Assembly: GCA_001507915.1 (NCBI GenBank)
Contig: LGER01000013.1
Location: 1 to 37,750, forward strand
Origin: Desulfonauticus sp. 38_4375
GTDB taxonomy: Bacteria > Desulfobacterota > Desulfovibrionia > Desulfovibrionales > Desulfonatronovibrionaceae
Direction: 5' to 3'
Length of the DNA stretch: 37,750 bases
Position 1 is the stretch's first letter. Each line of letters starts with the position of its first letter. Below are positions 6,123 through 15,100 of this stretch, piece by piece. The notes below the pieces were generated by a model that saw only the letters and a program-made list of their open reading frames with translations, made no database searches and had not been told where the DNA came from. A program made the position numbers and the translations under genes.

Positions 6123-7924
6123 AAAAATTTTTCAAATCTTTTAATCGACTCTGGCAAGAAAGCTTAAAAATTTTTCATTTCATCACAAATGCTCGCTGGT
6201 TAATTTTAGGAAGTTTTACAGGTATCCTCTCAGGACTAGCAGCTGTCTTGTTTTTTTTCGGAGTGGAAGGGGCTAAATTTTTACTATTACACACCCTTGC
6301 GGGGTTAAGTCTGCCTGCCCCTAGTGGAGAAGAAATTTTTCACTCTCACGCCTCTCTTACTGCCAGTAAACCCTGGCTTATTCCTCTATTCACCACCCTG
6401 GCAGGTTTAATTACTGGTTTATTGTTGCTTCGCTTTGCCCCTAAAAGCCTGGAAGGAGGCACAGACGGCACAGATAGCATGATCAAGGCCTTTCACCAAC
6501 AAGACGGGATAATCGGCCTTTTGGCTGCCCTGGTCAGAGGTGGTACTTCTATTCTCACTATAGGTGCTGGCGGTAGTGCTGGACGAGAAGGTCCTATTTC
6601 TCTCATTGGTGCTGGAATAGGCTCCTTTCTGGCTCAAAAGTTAAAGCTATCCCCCCAAGAACGGAGACTACTTTTACTTACAGGTGCAGCTGGGGGGTTA
6701 GGTGCTATTTTCAGGGCCCCTTTAGGAGGCGCCCTAACTGCTGTGGAAGTAATTTACCGGGAAGACTTTGAGGCTGAAGCCATCTTACCGGCTGTTACTT
6801 CTTCAGTGGTAGCCTATACTATCTTTACCCTTGTCTTTGGCTCAGACCCCATTTTTAATATCCCAGATTTTAGATTTTCAGACCCTAGGGAACTAGTTTT
6901 TTATATTGCGCTGGCCCTATTTTGTGCCTTTGCTGGCCAGTTTTATGTAAAAACTTTTTACTTTATTAAATATAAATTTTTCTGGCCCTTAAAAGAAAAA
7001 ATAGGCATGCCTTTTACTCTAGCTGCTGGAGGACTGTTGATGGGAATCTTGGGCATGCTTTTCCCTCAACTTTTAAGCGGAGGCTATGGCTGGCTGGAAA
7101 TGGCCATCTGGGGCAAGCTTTCTCTTTTAACCATGCTCTTTATTCTTATAGGCAAAACCATTGCCACTTCTATTACCCTGGGTTCTGGCATGAGTGGAGG
7201 TATGTTTGCTCCTGCCCTTTTTGTAGGTGGCATGTCTGGAGGCATCATAGGCTATATGGGGCAAATGTTTTTCCCTCAAATCATTACTCAGCCTGGAGCT
7301 TTTGTCTTGGTTGGTATGGCCTCTTTTTTTGCCGGGATTGCCAATGCCCCTATTGGCCCTCTGGTCATGGTTTGTGAATTTTCTAAAGGATATGGTTTAC
7401 TAGCTCCTTTAATGCTTTCTTCTGCCATCTGCCTGGTATTAAACCGCAACATTTCCCTTTATGAAAACCAGGTGCACAATAAATTTGAATCCCCTGCCCA
7501 TTTTGACGAAGCTGCCATCAATGTCCTGGAAAACTTACAGGTAAAGGATTACTATCAACCTAAAAGGGTCAGTACTTTTGAGGAATTTACCTCTTTTCCT
7601 GCTATGCTGGATGTTGTAGCCCACAGTAATGATTTTTATTTTCCAGTAAGGGGAAAAGATCGAGTTATAACCGGCATAGTCTCTGTCCAGGATTTGAGAA
7701 GGGTATTGTTTGAAGATGTGTTAAAAGACCTGTTGGTAGCTAAAGATGTAGCCAGAAAGCCCTATACAGTAACCACTGAAGACAATTTATACACTGCCCT
7801 GATTAAATTTTTGGAAAGCGATTTTGGACAACTACCTGTATTGTCTCCCCAGGATCCCACCCATATTGTAGGGCTTCTAGCCAGAGAAGACGTATTTAAA
7901 GCCCTGCACAAAAAAGAGCACTAA
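6116..7924 (+). CDS. ClC-family anion channel/antiporter with C-terminal CBS pair
   Basis: A 602-residue inner-membrane ClC homologue. Hydrophobic helices fill residues about 28-450. The second signature, GREGP (156-160), is intact with its gating glutamate E158. The third appears as GSGMSGGMFAPALF near residue 357. The first signature, normally GSGIP, is replaced by GGTDGTDSMIKAF (about 114-126), so the serine that helps bind the central chloride is missing. Residues about 475-600 form two CBS domains (VKDYYQPKRVSTFEEF...VSVQDLRRVLF and KPYTVTTEDNLYTAL...LLAREDVFKAL), which usually bind adenine nucleotides and regulate transport. Ion selectivity and channel versus exchanger cannot be told from sequence. 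The gene is coupled to ribF by a 7-base overlap and ends only 4 bases from the convergent msbA stop. Confidence 0.9.
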   Translation: MLKKFFKSFNRLWQESLKIFHFITNARWLILGSFTGILSGLAAVLFFFGVEGAKFLLLHTLAGLSLPAPSGEEIFHSHASLTASKPWLIPLFTTLAGLITGLLLLRFAPKSLEGGTDGTDSMIKAFHQQDGIIGLLAALVRGGTSILTIGAGGSAGREGPISLIGAGIGSFLAQKLKLSPQERRLLLLTGAAGGLGAIFRAPLGGALTAVEVIYREDFEAEAILPAVTSSVVAYTIFTLVFGSDPIFNIPDFRFSDPRELVFYIALALFCAFAGQFYVKTFYFIKYKFFWPLKEKIGMPFTLAAGGLLMGILGMLFPQLLSGGYGWLEMAIWGKLSLLTMLFILIGKTIATSITLGSGMSGGMFAPALFVGGMSGGIIGYMGQMFFPQIITQPGAFVLVGMASFFAGIANAPIGPLVMVCEFSKGYGLLAPLMLSSAICLVLNRNISLYENQVHNKFESPAHFDEAAINVLENLQVKDYYQPKRVSTFEEFTSFPAMLDVVAHSNDFYFPVRGKDRVITGIVSVQDLRRVLFEDVLKDLLVAKDVARKPYTVTTEDNLYTALIKFLESDFGQLPVLSPQDPTHIVGLLAREDVFKALHKKEH

Positions 7925-7928
7925 AAAA

Positions 7929-9686
7929 TTATTCTCTAAACTGCATTTCATATATTTTACGGTAAAGTTCACAATCATTTAACAACTCTTCATGCTTTCC
8001 TATCGCCACAATTTCTCCCTGATTTAAAACTACAATTTTATCAGAACTCAAGACAGTAGATAACCTGTGGGCAATAACAATACTGGTCCTTTTGGCCATT
8101 AAATTATCCAGGGCTTTTTGGACTATTCTCTCTGATTCTGTATCTAAGGCACTGGTGGCTTCATCTAAAATTAAGAGAGGAGGGTTCTTTAAAATCGCTC
8201 TGGCAATGGTAATTCTCTGCTTCTGCCCTCCAGAAAGTTTTACTCCCCTTTCTCCAATCACAGTATCATATTGCTGAGGTAGTTTCATAATAAAGTCATG
8301 AGCATAAGCAGCTTTGGCTGCAGCAATCACTTCTTCTTCACTGGCTTCAGTTAAACCGTAACGAATATTCTCCCTAATAGTAGTGTTAAACAAAAAATTA
8401 TCCTGAGAAACTATACCCATAAATAATCTCAGGCTAGTCAAAGAATATTCTTCTAAAGGTAAACCATTTAAAAAAATGGTTCCTTTTTGTTGAATGTAAA
8501 ACCTGGGAATCAAATTTACCAAAGTACTTTTTCCTGCTCCACTGGGACCTACAATAGCTACCTTTTCACCATTTTTTATGGTTAAATTAATATTCTGTAA
8601 GGCTGGTTTTTCTGAGCCTGGATAAGTAAAGGTTACATCCTTAAATACCAATTCCTTAAAAGGAGGTTTTAATTCCTTTTCTCCTGCTCTTTCTATGGCC
8701 AGTTCTGGAGAATCTAAAATTTGAAAAACCCTTTCTGCACCAGCTAAGGCCTTTTGAATAGTCAGGTTGGCACTAGTAAGCTTTTTTAAAGGGTCGTAAA
8801 GCATAACCAGAGCAGTCATAAAGGAAAAAAAGGTGCCTGGAGTAGATTCACCAGCAACTACCTGGCTTCCTCCATACCAGACCACAAGGCCTGCGCCTAC
8901 AGCACCAATAAACTCCATTACTGGAGAAGAAAGCTCATTATATTTAATTTCTTTAATAGCAATATTAACTAACCTAGAATTTTCCTTTTGAAAGTTTTTA
9001 TCTTCCTTTTCTTCTGTAGAAAAGGCCTTTACAACCTTTATTCCACTAAATATTTCTTGCAAAAAAGAAGATATATCTGATATTTTACTTTGATTTTTTC
9101 TACCCAGCTTTCGCAACTTTTTGCCAAAATAAATAAAAGGGTACACAGCTACAGGTAAAACTAAAACAGCAAAAGTAGCCAGATAAGGGTCTCTATAAAA
9201 AACCACAAACAAAAGACCCAACATGGTAAGAACCTGACGTATAAGCATAACCAAACTGGGAAGGCTGGCTCTAATTAAAGTAACATCACTTAAAATCCTG
9301 GACATGAGCATTCCTGTTTGGTTCTCATCAAAAAAATATATTGGCAATCTAACTATTTTAGAGTGTAGTTCATTGCGTAAGGTTTCTAAAACTTTCAGTC
9401 CACAGTAATTCATCTCATAGTTTTGCAAAAATCTAAAAATCCCCTTTATAATAAAAACAACAACCAAGGCAATGGGAATAAAAATAAGGGCCTGTTTATC
9501 TTTGTTGATAAAGATATCGTCTAAGGCTGGTTTTACCAAAAAAGCTGCAGCAGCAGAACAAGCAGCTACAATCGCCATGGAAATCAGGGAAATAAAAATC
9601 CTAAACTTATAGGGCCAAAAGTAACTAAGGCATCTTTTAAAAAGTTTTAAACTATGAACATCTTTTATTTCTGAGATTAATTTCAT
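7929..9686 (-). CDS. msbA: MsbA-type lipid A export ABC transporter
   Basis: A half-transporter that dimerises to flip lipid A-core across the inner membrane. With the ATG at 9686 it is 585 residues. Six membrane helices lie in about residues 25-305, followed by the ATPase domain with Walker A GPSGAGKST (380-388), the signature LSGGQKQR (484-491), Walker B LLILDEATSALD (504-515) and switch His (IAHR, about 540). A TTG four codons upstream is possible, but the chosen ATG overlaps the deacetylase TGA as ATGA and fits the operon style. Position at the end of a glycan locus and about 15 kb from lpxK supports MsbA over other exporters. It is the last gene of the long minus-strand run, with no hairpin terminator seen after it. 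Confidence 0.9.
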   Translation of the reverse strand: MKLISEIKDVHSLKLFKRCLSYFWPYKFRIFISLISMAIVAACSAAAAFLVKPALDDIFINKDKQALIFIPIALVVVFIIKGIFRFLQNYEMNYCGLKVLETLRNELHSKIVRLPIYFFDENQTGMLMSRILSDVTLIRASLPSLVMLIRQVLTMLGLLFVVFYRDPYLATFAVLVLPVAVYPFIYFGKKLRKLGRKNQSKISDISSFLQEIFSGIKVVKAFSTEEKEDKNFQKENSRLVNIAIKEIKYNELSSPVMEFIGAVGAGLVVWYGGSQVVAGESTPGTFFSFMTALVMLYDPLKKLTSANLTIQKALAGAERVFQILDSPELAIERAGEKELKPPFKELVFKDVTFTYPGSEKPALQNINLTIKNGEKVAIVGPSGAGKSTLVNLIPRFYIQQKGTIFLNGLPLEEYSLTSLRLFMGIVSQDNFLFNTTIRENIRYGLTEASEEEVIAAAKAAYAHDFIMKLPQQYDTVIGERGVKLSGGQKQRITIARAILKNPPLLILDEATSALDTESERIVQKALDNLMAKRTSIVIAHRLSTVLSSDKIVVLNQGEIVAIGKHEELLNDCELYRKIYEMQFRE

Positions 9687-10696
9687 TTTAGTTCCCAAGT
9701 ATAAGTTGTAGTTTTTTTATCTTCCTTTTTCTTGCGAAAAAACTTAAAAAATATCATGGAGCTCAAAAGATTACTTTGTATAGTCAACCTTGTTTTAAAC
9801 CAATTTAAATCTTTTTTTCGCCCCACTCCTAAGCGATGAAAATAATAGGGGTTAGTTCCATAACCATTTCTAAATCTCTCTAAAGTAAAGGCTCCCTTAT
9901 AGCCAGCAGTTTTTAAAGCCTTAAGACTTATCTGGTCAAAATGTCCCCAGGGCCAACAAAAAAACTGCTCATCCTGCTTATTTATTTCCTTTATTCTGGC
10001 CAAGGATTCCTGAAAATCCTTACAACAAAATTCATACCGCTCTTGTTCGGTCCTGCGTCTAAACTCTATTTTATCTCGACCTTCTTTAACCGGCCAAAAT
10101 CCATCATAAGCATAAGCACTCCCAATATCAAAAAAGGGATAATTGTCTTGAGGTTTTTCATAAATACCCCAAACTGACCAATGACTTTTATCCTTTAACA
10201 CGCCTTTAAATTCCAAATTCTTAAAACATCCCTGGTGTCTTTTAGAGTGACTATAAACCTCATGACCAAAATCTTCAATCAGGGCCCTTAATTCCTGAAG
10301 GGTCATAAATTGAGAATAATCTTTTTTTTCTAAGGCCAAACGAAAGGAAGTGGAGAGCTTTTTTAAGTCCGTAATTTCTTTAGGATGCCGAACTCTTCCT
10401 TCAACAATGAAATCACTTACTGCAAAAAAAACTGCTCTAAAACCATACTTTTGCAACAGAGGAACTGCAAACTTCCAATTACTTAAATGACAATCATCAA
10501 AGGTAAGAACAATATACTTATCATCTATATATTCTTTACCTTTTACTATTCTATAAAGCTTACGTACGCTTATAGTCTTATATCCTTTCTCTTTTAAAAA
10601 CCTTAGATGGCTTTCAAAGATAGCAAGAGGATGACCACCTGGGGTACCTACATCATGATAACAGAGAATGGGAATTGTTTTAAAGAAACTAACCAT
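9683..10696 (-). CDS. Polysaccharide deacetylase (NodB-like, carbohydrate esterase 4)
   Basis: A metal-dependent deacetylase of N- or O-acetylated sugars. NodB motifs are present: PILCYHDVG near residue 10, catalytic TFDD (65-68), the metal-binding H-x3-H pattern HSKRH (150-154), and FCWPWGHFD with ALKTAGYKGAFTLE toward the C-terminus. A long insert of about 70 residues lies between the H-x3-H motif and the WPWGHF block. There is no signal peptide, so it may act on a cytosolic or membrane-face glycan intermediate. The protein is 337 residues with a Lys-rich C-terminus. It overlaps the upstream glycosyltransferase by 8 bases and msbA by an ATGA, placing it in the glycan-building operon, where it probably trims an acetyl group from one sugar of the chain. 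Confidence 0.88.
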   Translation of the reverse strand: MVSFFKTIPILCYHDVGTPGGHPLAIFESHLRFLKEKGYKTISVRKLYRIVKGKEYIDDKYIVLTFDDCHLSNWKFAVPLLQKYGFRAVFFAVSDFIVEGRVRHPKEITDLKKLSTSFRLALEKKDYSQFMTLQELRALIEDFGHEVYSHSKRHQGCFKNLEFKGVLKDKSHWSVWGIYEKPQDNYPFFDIGSAYAYDGFWPVKEGRDKIEFRRRTEQERYEFCCKDFQESLARIKEINKQDEQFFCWPWGHFDQISLKALKTAGYKGAFTLERFRNGYGTNPYYFHRLGVGRKKDLNWFKTRLTIQSNLLSSMIFFKFFRKKKEDKKTTTYTWELK

Positions 10697-11765
10697 TATT
10701 TTTTTGTAATAACTCTTTATATATATTTAAAAGTTTTTGAGTCTTCACTTCTGGCAAAAATAATTTTTGTAAAGGGATTATTTTACTTTTAATCTCCTCT
10801 CTCAAGCTCTCCGAAGTTATTAACTGCTCTAAATACAAGGCCAGTTGCTTGAAATCTCCTGGCTTAAACAAAAAACCTCTTCCCTCTAAAACTTCAGGAA
10901 TTCCTCCTACTTTTGAGGAAACTATAGGCAAACCTGCAAAAATAGCTTCCAAGAGTGTATTGGGCATACTTTCACTTAAAGATGGAATACAAAAAATATC
11001 CATTATCTGAAGATAGTCTGCGATATTATTTATATGACCTAAAAAACAAACTTTTTTTTCTATCTTTAGCCTACTTATAAGATGCGTCCATTTCTCTTTT
11101 TGCGGACCAATTAAAATCAACCTCCAGTTATCCACTTTTAATAAACTAGCAGCCTTTAATAAAATATCTACCCCCTTATAGGAAGCATCACCACTAATAC
11201 TTCCTATGACCACATCTGTTTTAGATATTCTAATTTTTTCCCTTACTAGGGCTGGCTCTAGGTTAGAAGCAACTCTATTTCTAGGAATAGAATTGTACAG
11301 TAGCTTTATTTTTCTTTTAGGAACACCTATCTTTTTTAATGTTTTAGCACAAGCCAAAGAATTAACAGTAAAACAGTCAATCCCTGGAGACCAATAGGGA
11401 AAAGGATTATTAGGGACAAAAACTACACCTCTATGAGCAAGTATAATCATATTTTTTTGCTTAAAAAATAAACTCCACCACGCCATTCTTTTTATAGCTT
11501 TATTATGGTAAACATGTATAATAGAAGGATTAAAGCTATCGATGAATTCTTTAAAAAAAGTTTTCCATTTTTTTACATCTTTTGGCAATTCAATCCAATT
11601 AGTTTTAGAACATTTATTAATAATAGTAGCACCTTTAGGAATTATAAAAGCTGTATTATGCCCTAGTTTACTCAACTCTTGAATAGTATACAGTGCTTGC
11701 CTCGTGCCACCACTACTTGTACTAGAAGAAGAGAAAAAAACTATTCGCAGGCTTGATAATACCAT
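10689..11765 (-). CDS. Glycosyltransferase family 4
   Basis: A 358-residue GT-B enzyme. The N-terminus has the acceptor loop in STSSGGTRQALYTIQELSKLGH. Mid-protein shows IIHVYHNKAIKRMAW and 'GIDCFTVNSLACAKTLKKIGV', where sugar transferases turn to the second domain. The C-terminal donor domain carries IGSISGDASYKGVDILLKA and the E-x7-E region SESMPNTLLEAIFAGLPIVSSKVGGIPEV. It resembles LPS/capsule enzymes of the WbnE/WcaL kind, without a recognisable specific donor. It overlaps both neighbours (25 bases with the upstream GT, 8 with the deacetylase), so it is tightly coupled in the glycan operon. Confidence 0.9.
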   Translation of the reverse strand: MVLSSLRIVFFSSSSTSSGGTRQALYTIQELSKLGHNTAFIIPKGATIINKCSKTNWIELPKDVKKWKTFFKEFIDSFNPSIIHVYHNKAIKRMAWWSLFFKQKNMIILAHRGVVFVPNNPFPYWSPGIDCFTVNSLACAKTLKKIGVPKRKIKLLYNSIPRNRVASNLEPALVREKIRISKTDVVIGSISGDASYKGVDILLKAASLLKVDNWRLILIGPQKEKWTHLISRLKIEKKVCFLGHINNIADYLQIMDIFCIPSLSESMPNTLLEAIFAGLPIVSSKVGGIPEVLEGRGFLFKPGDFKQLALYLEQLITSESLREEIKSKIIPLQKLFLPEVKTQKLLNIYKELLQKNNG

Positions 11766-12892
11766 TTTAAAATACCTTCTGCTCTTTTATCCCAGGTATA
11801 TTGTTTAGCTGTATTAATAGCATTTCTAGAAATAAGGTTAATTTGCTCAGTAGATAAAGATAATATTTCCCTAATCTTTTCGATACAATCAACAATATTT
11901 TCTGCCTCAAACAAAAAACTGTTCACCTTATGGACCAGAATACTTCTAATGCTTGAAAGGTCAGAAGCTAAGATAGGTTTACCTGTAGCTAAGTATTCAA
12001 ACATTTTTAAAGGAGACATTGAATCAATAAGCTCTCCTGTCTTTAAATAAGGCATAATTAAGATATCAGCTTCCATAAGACAGTAAGGAACATATTTATA
12101 ATCAATGTACGCATGCACATAACAATTTTTTATTCCCTTAGATAGGGATAGTTCTTTTATATACTGAACTTTTCTTTTATCTCCACCTATTATCACAAAA
12201 TTTAATTCTGGCATATATTTAGCTATCTCTAATAAAAAAAAAGGACCTTTTTCTTTTCTTAATGAACCAACATATAACACTATCTTTTTTTTATATATAC
12301 TTCTATCTTTAAACAATCTACCTATATAGTCCTTTTTTAAAGAATCCAGTTTAAAAAAAGTATTACTTATTCCATCTGGAAATACTTCTATGTTATCCTT
12401 CTTTAAACCCTCTTTTTGATATTGAGAAAAAATATGCTCAGAAATAGCTATAACTTTTCCATAATTATAACTATTAATATTTTCTACAAACTTTCTAAAA
12501 TATTTAAATTTTTTATCCTTAGAAAACACATGAGATTCATAAATAAATTTTTTCTTTTTTTGAGCAAGAAAATATGCAATTGGTATACTTCTAGTAAAAA
12601 AAAGATCTTCAAAGTTTTTAATTTTTTTTTCTATATAAGCAAAAGCTGAACTCTCAAAATAATCTAGTTTGTCTTTTTTCAAAAAAATAACATTTAAATT
12701 ACCAGGATAACAAATACCATACCTATGAAAATTTAATTTTATTAAGTTTAAAAAATACCTTTTAAACTTAAAAGGAATATAAAGATAAATTTCTTTTACA
12801 AACTTAGATAAAGAGTTAACCATATTAACTATCTGAATAGAATTGGCACTATGAGAAGGAATATGAGTCTTAGCAAAATATCTAATAACCAT
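11741..12892 (-). CDS. Glycosyltransferase family 4, AT-rich
   Basis: A 383-residue GT-B enzyme. Recognisable parts are an N-terminal 'KTHIPSHSANSIQIVNMVNSL' loop, KFIYESHVFSKDKK near residue 115, then the donor domain starting KIVLYVGSLRKEKGPFFLLEIAK. The E-x7-E motif is modified to 'MSPLKMFEYLATGKPILASDLSSI', common in GT4 proteins where the first acidic residue is shifted. The Lys/Ile/Phe-rich composition reflects low GC, clearly lower than flanking housekeeping genes, as seen in exchanged surface-glycan genes. The ATG overlaps the end of the ligase-like gene by 11 bases. Donor and acceptor are unknown. Confidence 0.86.
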   Translation of the reverse strand: MVIRYFAKTHIPSHSANSIQIVNMVNSLSKFVKEIYLYIPFKFKRYFLNLIKLNFHRYGICYPGNLNVIFLKKDKLDYFESSAFAYIEKKIKNFEDLFFTRSIPIAYFLAQKKKKFIYESHVFSKDKKFKYFRKFVENINSYNYGKVIAISEHIFSQYQKEGLKKDNIEVFPDGISNTFFKLDSLKKDYIGRLFKDRSIYKKKIVLYVGSLRKEKGPFFLLEIAKYMPELNFVIIGGDKRKVQYIKELSLSKGIKNCYVHAYIDYKYVPYCLMEADILIMPYLKTGELIDSMSPLKMFEYLATGKPILASDLSSIRSILVHKVNSFLFEAENIVDCIEKIREILSLSTEQINLISRNAINTAKQYTWDKRAEGILKWYYQACE

Positions 12893-14048
12893 CTTTTAAA
12901 TACTCAATTCTCGCCTTAAATAAACCAAGAAACAAAAACATTCCCCCCCTAACGCTATTTACATCCAAGTGGACGTGTAGTTGCATGTTTAAATATATTA
13001 ATAAAATTATAAGCGCTATCAAAAAGGAAAAATCATCATAAGAATATTTCCACATACCAAGATAAAAAGCATATATAAACATAAACGTTATAGTTAAAAA
13101 ACCCAAAATACCTGTTTCTGCAAGCAACTGTAAACTAATATTATGGGCATCTTGATATCCAGCACTCTCCACAGAGCTGTCATAGTGTCTATTCCTTTTA
13201 TCTAAATAATTTCTATATTTTTCTTTAAAAGACTTATACCCATGACCTATAATGGGATTTTCCTTAAACATATTAAAAGCAGCCAACCAGAGGTTGTATC
13301 TATGATTAACTGTTATATGACTAAGGGGATTATCAGAAAGGCGCTTTAGCTTATTATGGGTAAAATATATTGATAACAAAAATAAAACAACTATACTTAT
13401 AACGACATATATTTTAAATTTCTTTTTGATCAAAAACAAACCACTACACCCTAGCAAAGACACTAGAGGAGTTAACTCTTGCAATATAAAAACTAAATAA
13501 AATAAAAACAATATTGTTACTATATAAAAAATTTTAAAAAACTTTTTTTTCACACGAAAACAAAAAAACAAAGATACAAGAACCCCTATAGACAAAAACA
13601 AAGAGCTTCTGGAAATATTTTTAAAAAACAAAAAAGCAACGTTAACCATTCTTAAACTATCGTAACGATAAAAATAACATACAATAACGGTCAACAAAAC
13701 AATAACAACATAACAATATAAATATTTTTCTATATTTTTAGATTCCAGATATCTTCCAAGCAAATAAGGGAAAATCGCCGTTAACACATCAAAACTTTTA
13801 TTAACAGAAAAAGAATTATAAGCTGAGCTTATAATCGCCACAGCCCAAAATAAAAAAATAAAAACAACAAACTCATCTCTATATATATATTTAAAAGAAA
13901 ATTCATTTTTAAACACAAGAAAAGTAAGATAAGCTATACACACAAAGTTATATATATCTACTTTTACAGGCAAAAAAAACAAAAATAATAAAAAAAGACT
14001 GCAGAAAAAAATATCATAATATGAATATAAAATATTTTTAAAATTCAA
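12882..14048 (-). CDS. O-antigen ligase/polymerase-like membrane protein (Wzy_C family)
   Basis: A polytopic protein with about 10-12 predicted membrane helices and the Wzy_C-type periplasmic loop: NPIIGHGYKSF, a KYRNYLD segment, and DAHNISLQLLAETGILGFL. This pattern is shared by WaaL O-antigen ligases and Wzy polymerases. With no Wzx flippase or chain-length regulator nearby, a ligase role is slightly favoured. The start is uncertain: an in-frame TTG at 14063 forms TTGA with the upstream stop, but the TTG at 14048 lies 6 bases after an AAGGAG Shine-Dalgarno and is chosen here. Base content is extreme: 13981-14040 has 7 G or C in 60. The upstream and downstream genes are glycosyltransferases of the same operon. 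Confidence 0.83.
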   Translation of the reverse strand: MNFKNILYSYYDIFFCSLFLLFLFFLPVKVDIYNFVCIAYLTFLVFKNEFSFKYIYRDEFVVFIFLFWAVAIISSAYNSFSVNKSFDVLTAIFPYLLGRYLESKNIEKYLYCYVVIVLLTVIVCYFYRYDSLRMVNVAFLFFKNISRSSLFLSIGVLVSLFFCFRVKKKFFKIFYIVTILFLFYLVFILQELTPLVSLLGCSGLFLIKKKFKIYVVISIVVLFLLSIYFTHNKLKRLSDNPLSHITVNHRYNLWLAAFNMFKENPIIGHGYKSFKEKYRNYLDKRNRHYDSSVESAGYQDAHNISLQLLAETGILGFLTITFMFIYAFYLGMWKYSYDDFSFLIALIILLIYLNMQLHVHLDVNSVRGGMFLFLGLFKARIEYLKDGY

Positions 14049-14059
14049 AGTTTGCTCCT

Positions 14060-15100
14060 TCAATCCTTAAGAAAACTTTCAAACTCCAAAATCTTTTTAT
14101 CTAAAGCTAATTTCTGAAAAAACAAATCCCAATATTTCTTTTTCATTCCTAAAATAACATCCTTATCAAACTTTAAAAAATTTTTTAATATCATATTAAT
14201 ATGACTATTTTTTTTATAAAGAAAAAAATCACCCTTCAAAACCTCTCGTACTCCACCCACATCTCTAGCCACACAAACAAGTCCCTCAGCCATGGCTTCA
14301 AGCAAACTATTGGGCAAACCTTCACTATAGGAAGCTAAAATAAAAACATCTGCCTTACGCAAAATTTTTCTTACATCCTTTTGAAATCCATACCAGCTAA
14401 CTCTATCTTCTAAATCCAGCTTCCTGGCCAATTCTTTTAGCTCTTGCTCGCACCTGCCTGTTCCCACCACATGATAATGGAAATTATACCCTTCTCTTTT
14501 TAGTTCTGCAAAGGCCTGTAAAACATCTTTATGCCCTTTATCTGGATTTAACTGACTGGTTGAAACAAACTGCAAAGGAGTGTTTACTTTATCAGGCGGA
14601 GAAGGCCTGACTTCCTTGCCAGTCATGATAACTGTTATTTCTTCTGGCTTTAAAAAGGGTAAATTTTGTAGCAATCCTCTTTTTATATATTCACAAGGAA
14701 CCAATATCCTGGGTTTAATCCACTTATGCATTAGTCTAACATCTAATTTATTTTTCATATCGCCAGTAAGACCAACTCTATGAATAACAGGTATATTCAA
14801 AATCCTGGCAGCAATCCCTGCAGTGCGCATATCCTTGCCCACATTTACTATTACTCTGGAAATATTTCTTTTTTTAAAAAAATTAATAAACCAGCTTATT
14901 GCTAAGGGATTATAGTCTGGACCAAAATTAACTGCATAAGCTTCCAATCCCATTTCTTTAGCCCTATCCAAAAAAGGACCTTTTCTGGCCAAAATGACAC
15001 TTTCAATATCTGTATATTTCTTTAAGCCCTGAGCAAGTTCTAAAGTCCAGGTTTTTACTCCTCCCCATTTATGAGTGGAATTGACAAAAGCTATGCGCAT
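14060..15100 (-). CDS. Glycosyltransferase family 4
   Basis: A 346-residue GT-B enzyme. The N-terminal acceptor loop reads NSTHKWGGVKTWTLELAQGL. The 'RVIVNVGKDMRTAGIAARIL' and 'PVIHRVGLTGDMKNKLDVRLMHKW' segments are typical of LPS heptosyl/glucosyl-type GT4 proteins. The donor domain starts FVSTSQLNPDKGHKDVLQAF and holds the E-x7-E region YSEGLPNSLLEAMAEGLVCVARDVGGVREV. The start ATG overlaps the upstream GT gene by 10 bases, and the stop overlaps the possible TTG start of the ligase-like gene. Base composition is intermediate between the housekeeping flanks and the AT-rich middle of the locus. Sugar specificity is not readable. Confidence 0.9.
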   Translation of the reverse strand: MRIAFVNSTHKWGGVKTWTLELAQGLKKYTDIESVILARKGPFLDRAKEMGLEAYAVNFGPDYNPLAISWFINFFKKRNISRVIVNVGKDMRTAGIAARILNIPVIHRVGLTGDMKNKLDVRLMHKWIKPRILVPCEYIKRGLLQNLPFLKPEEITVIMTGKEVRPSPPDKVNTPLQFVSTSQLNPDKGHKDVLQAFAELKREGYNFHYHVVGTGRCEQELKELARKLDLEDRVSWYGFQKDVRKILRKADVFILASYSEGLPNSLLEAMAEGLVCVARDVGGVREVLKGDFFLYKKNSHINMILKNFLKFDKDVILGMKKKYWDLFFQKLALDKKILEFESFLKD

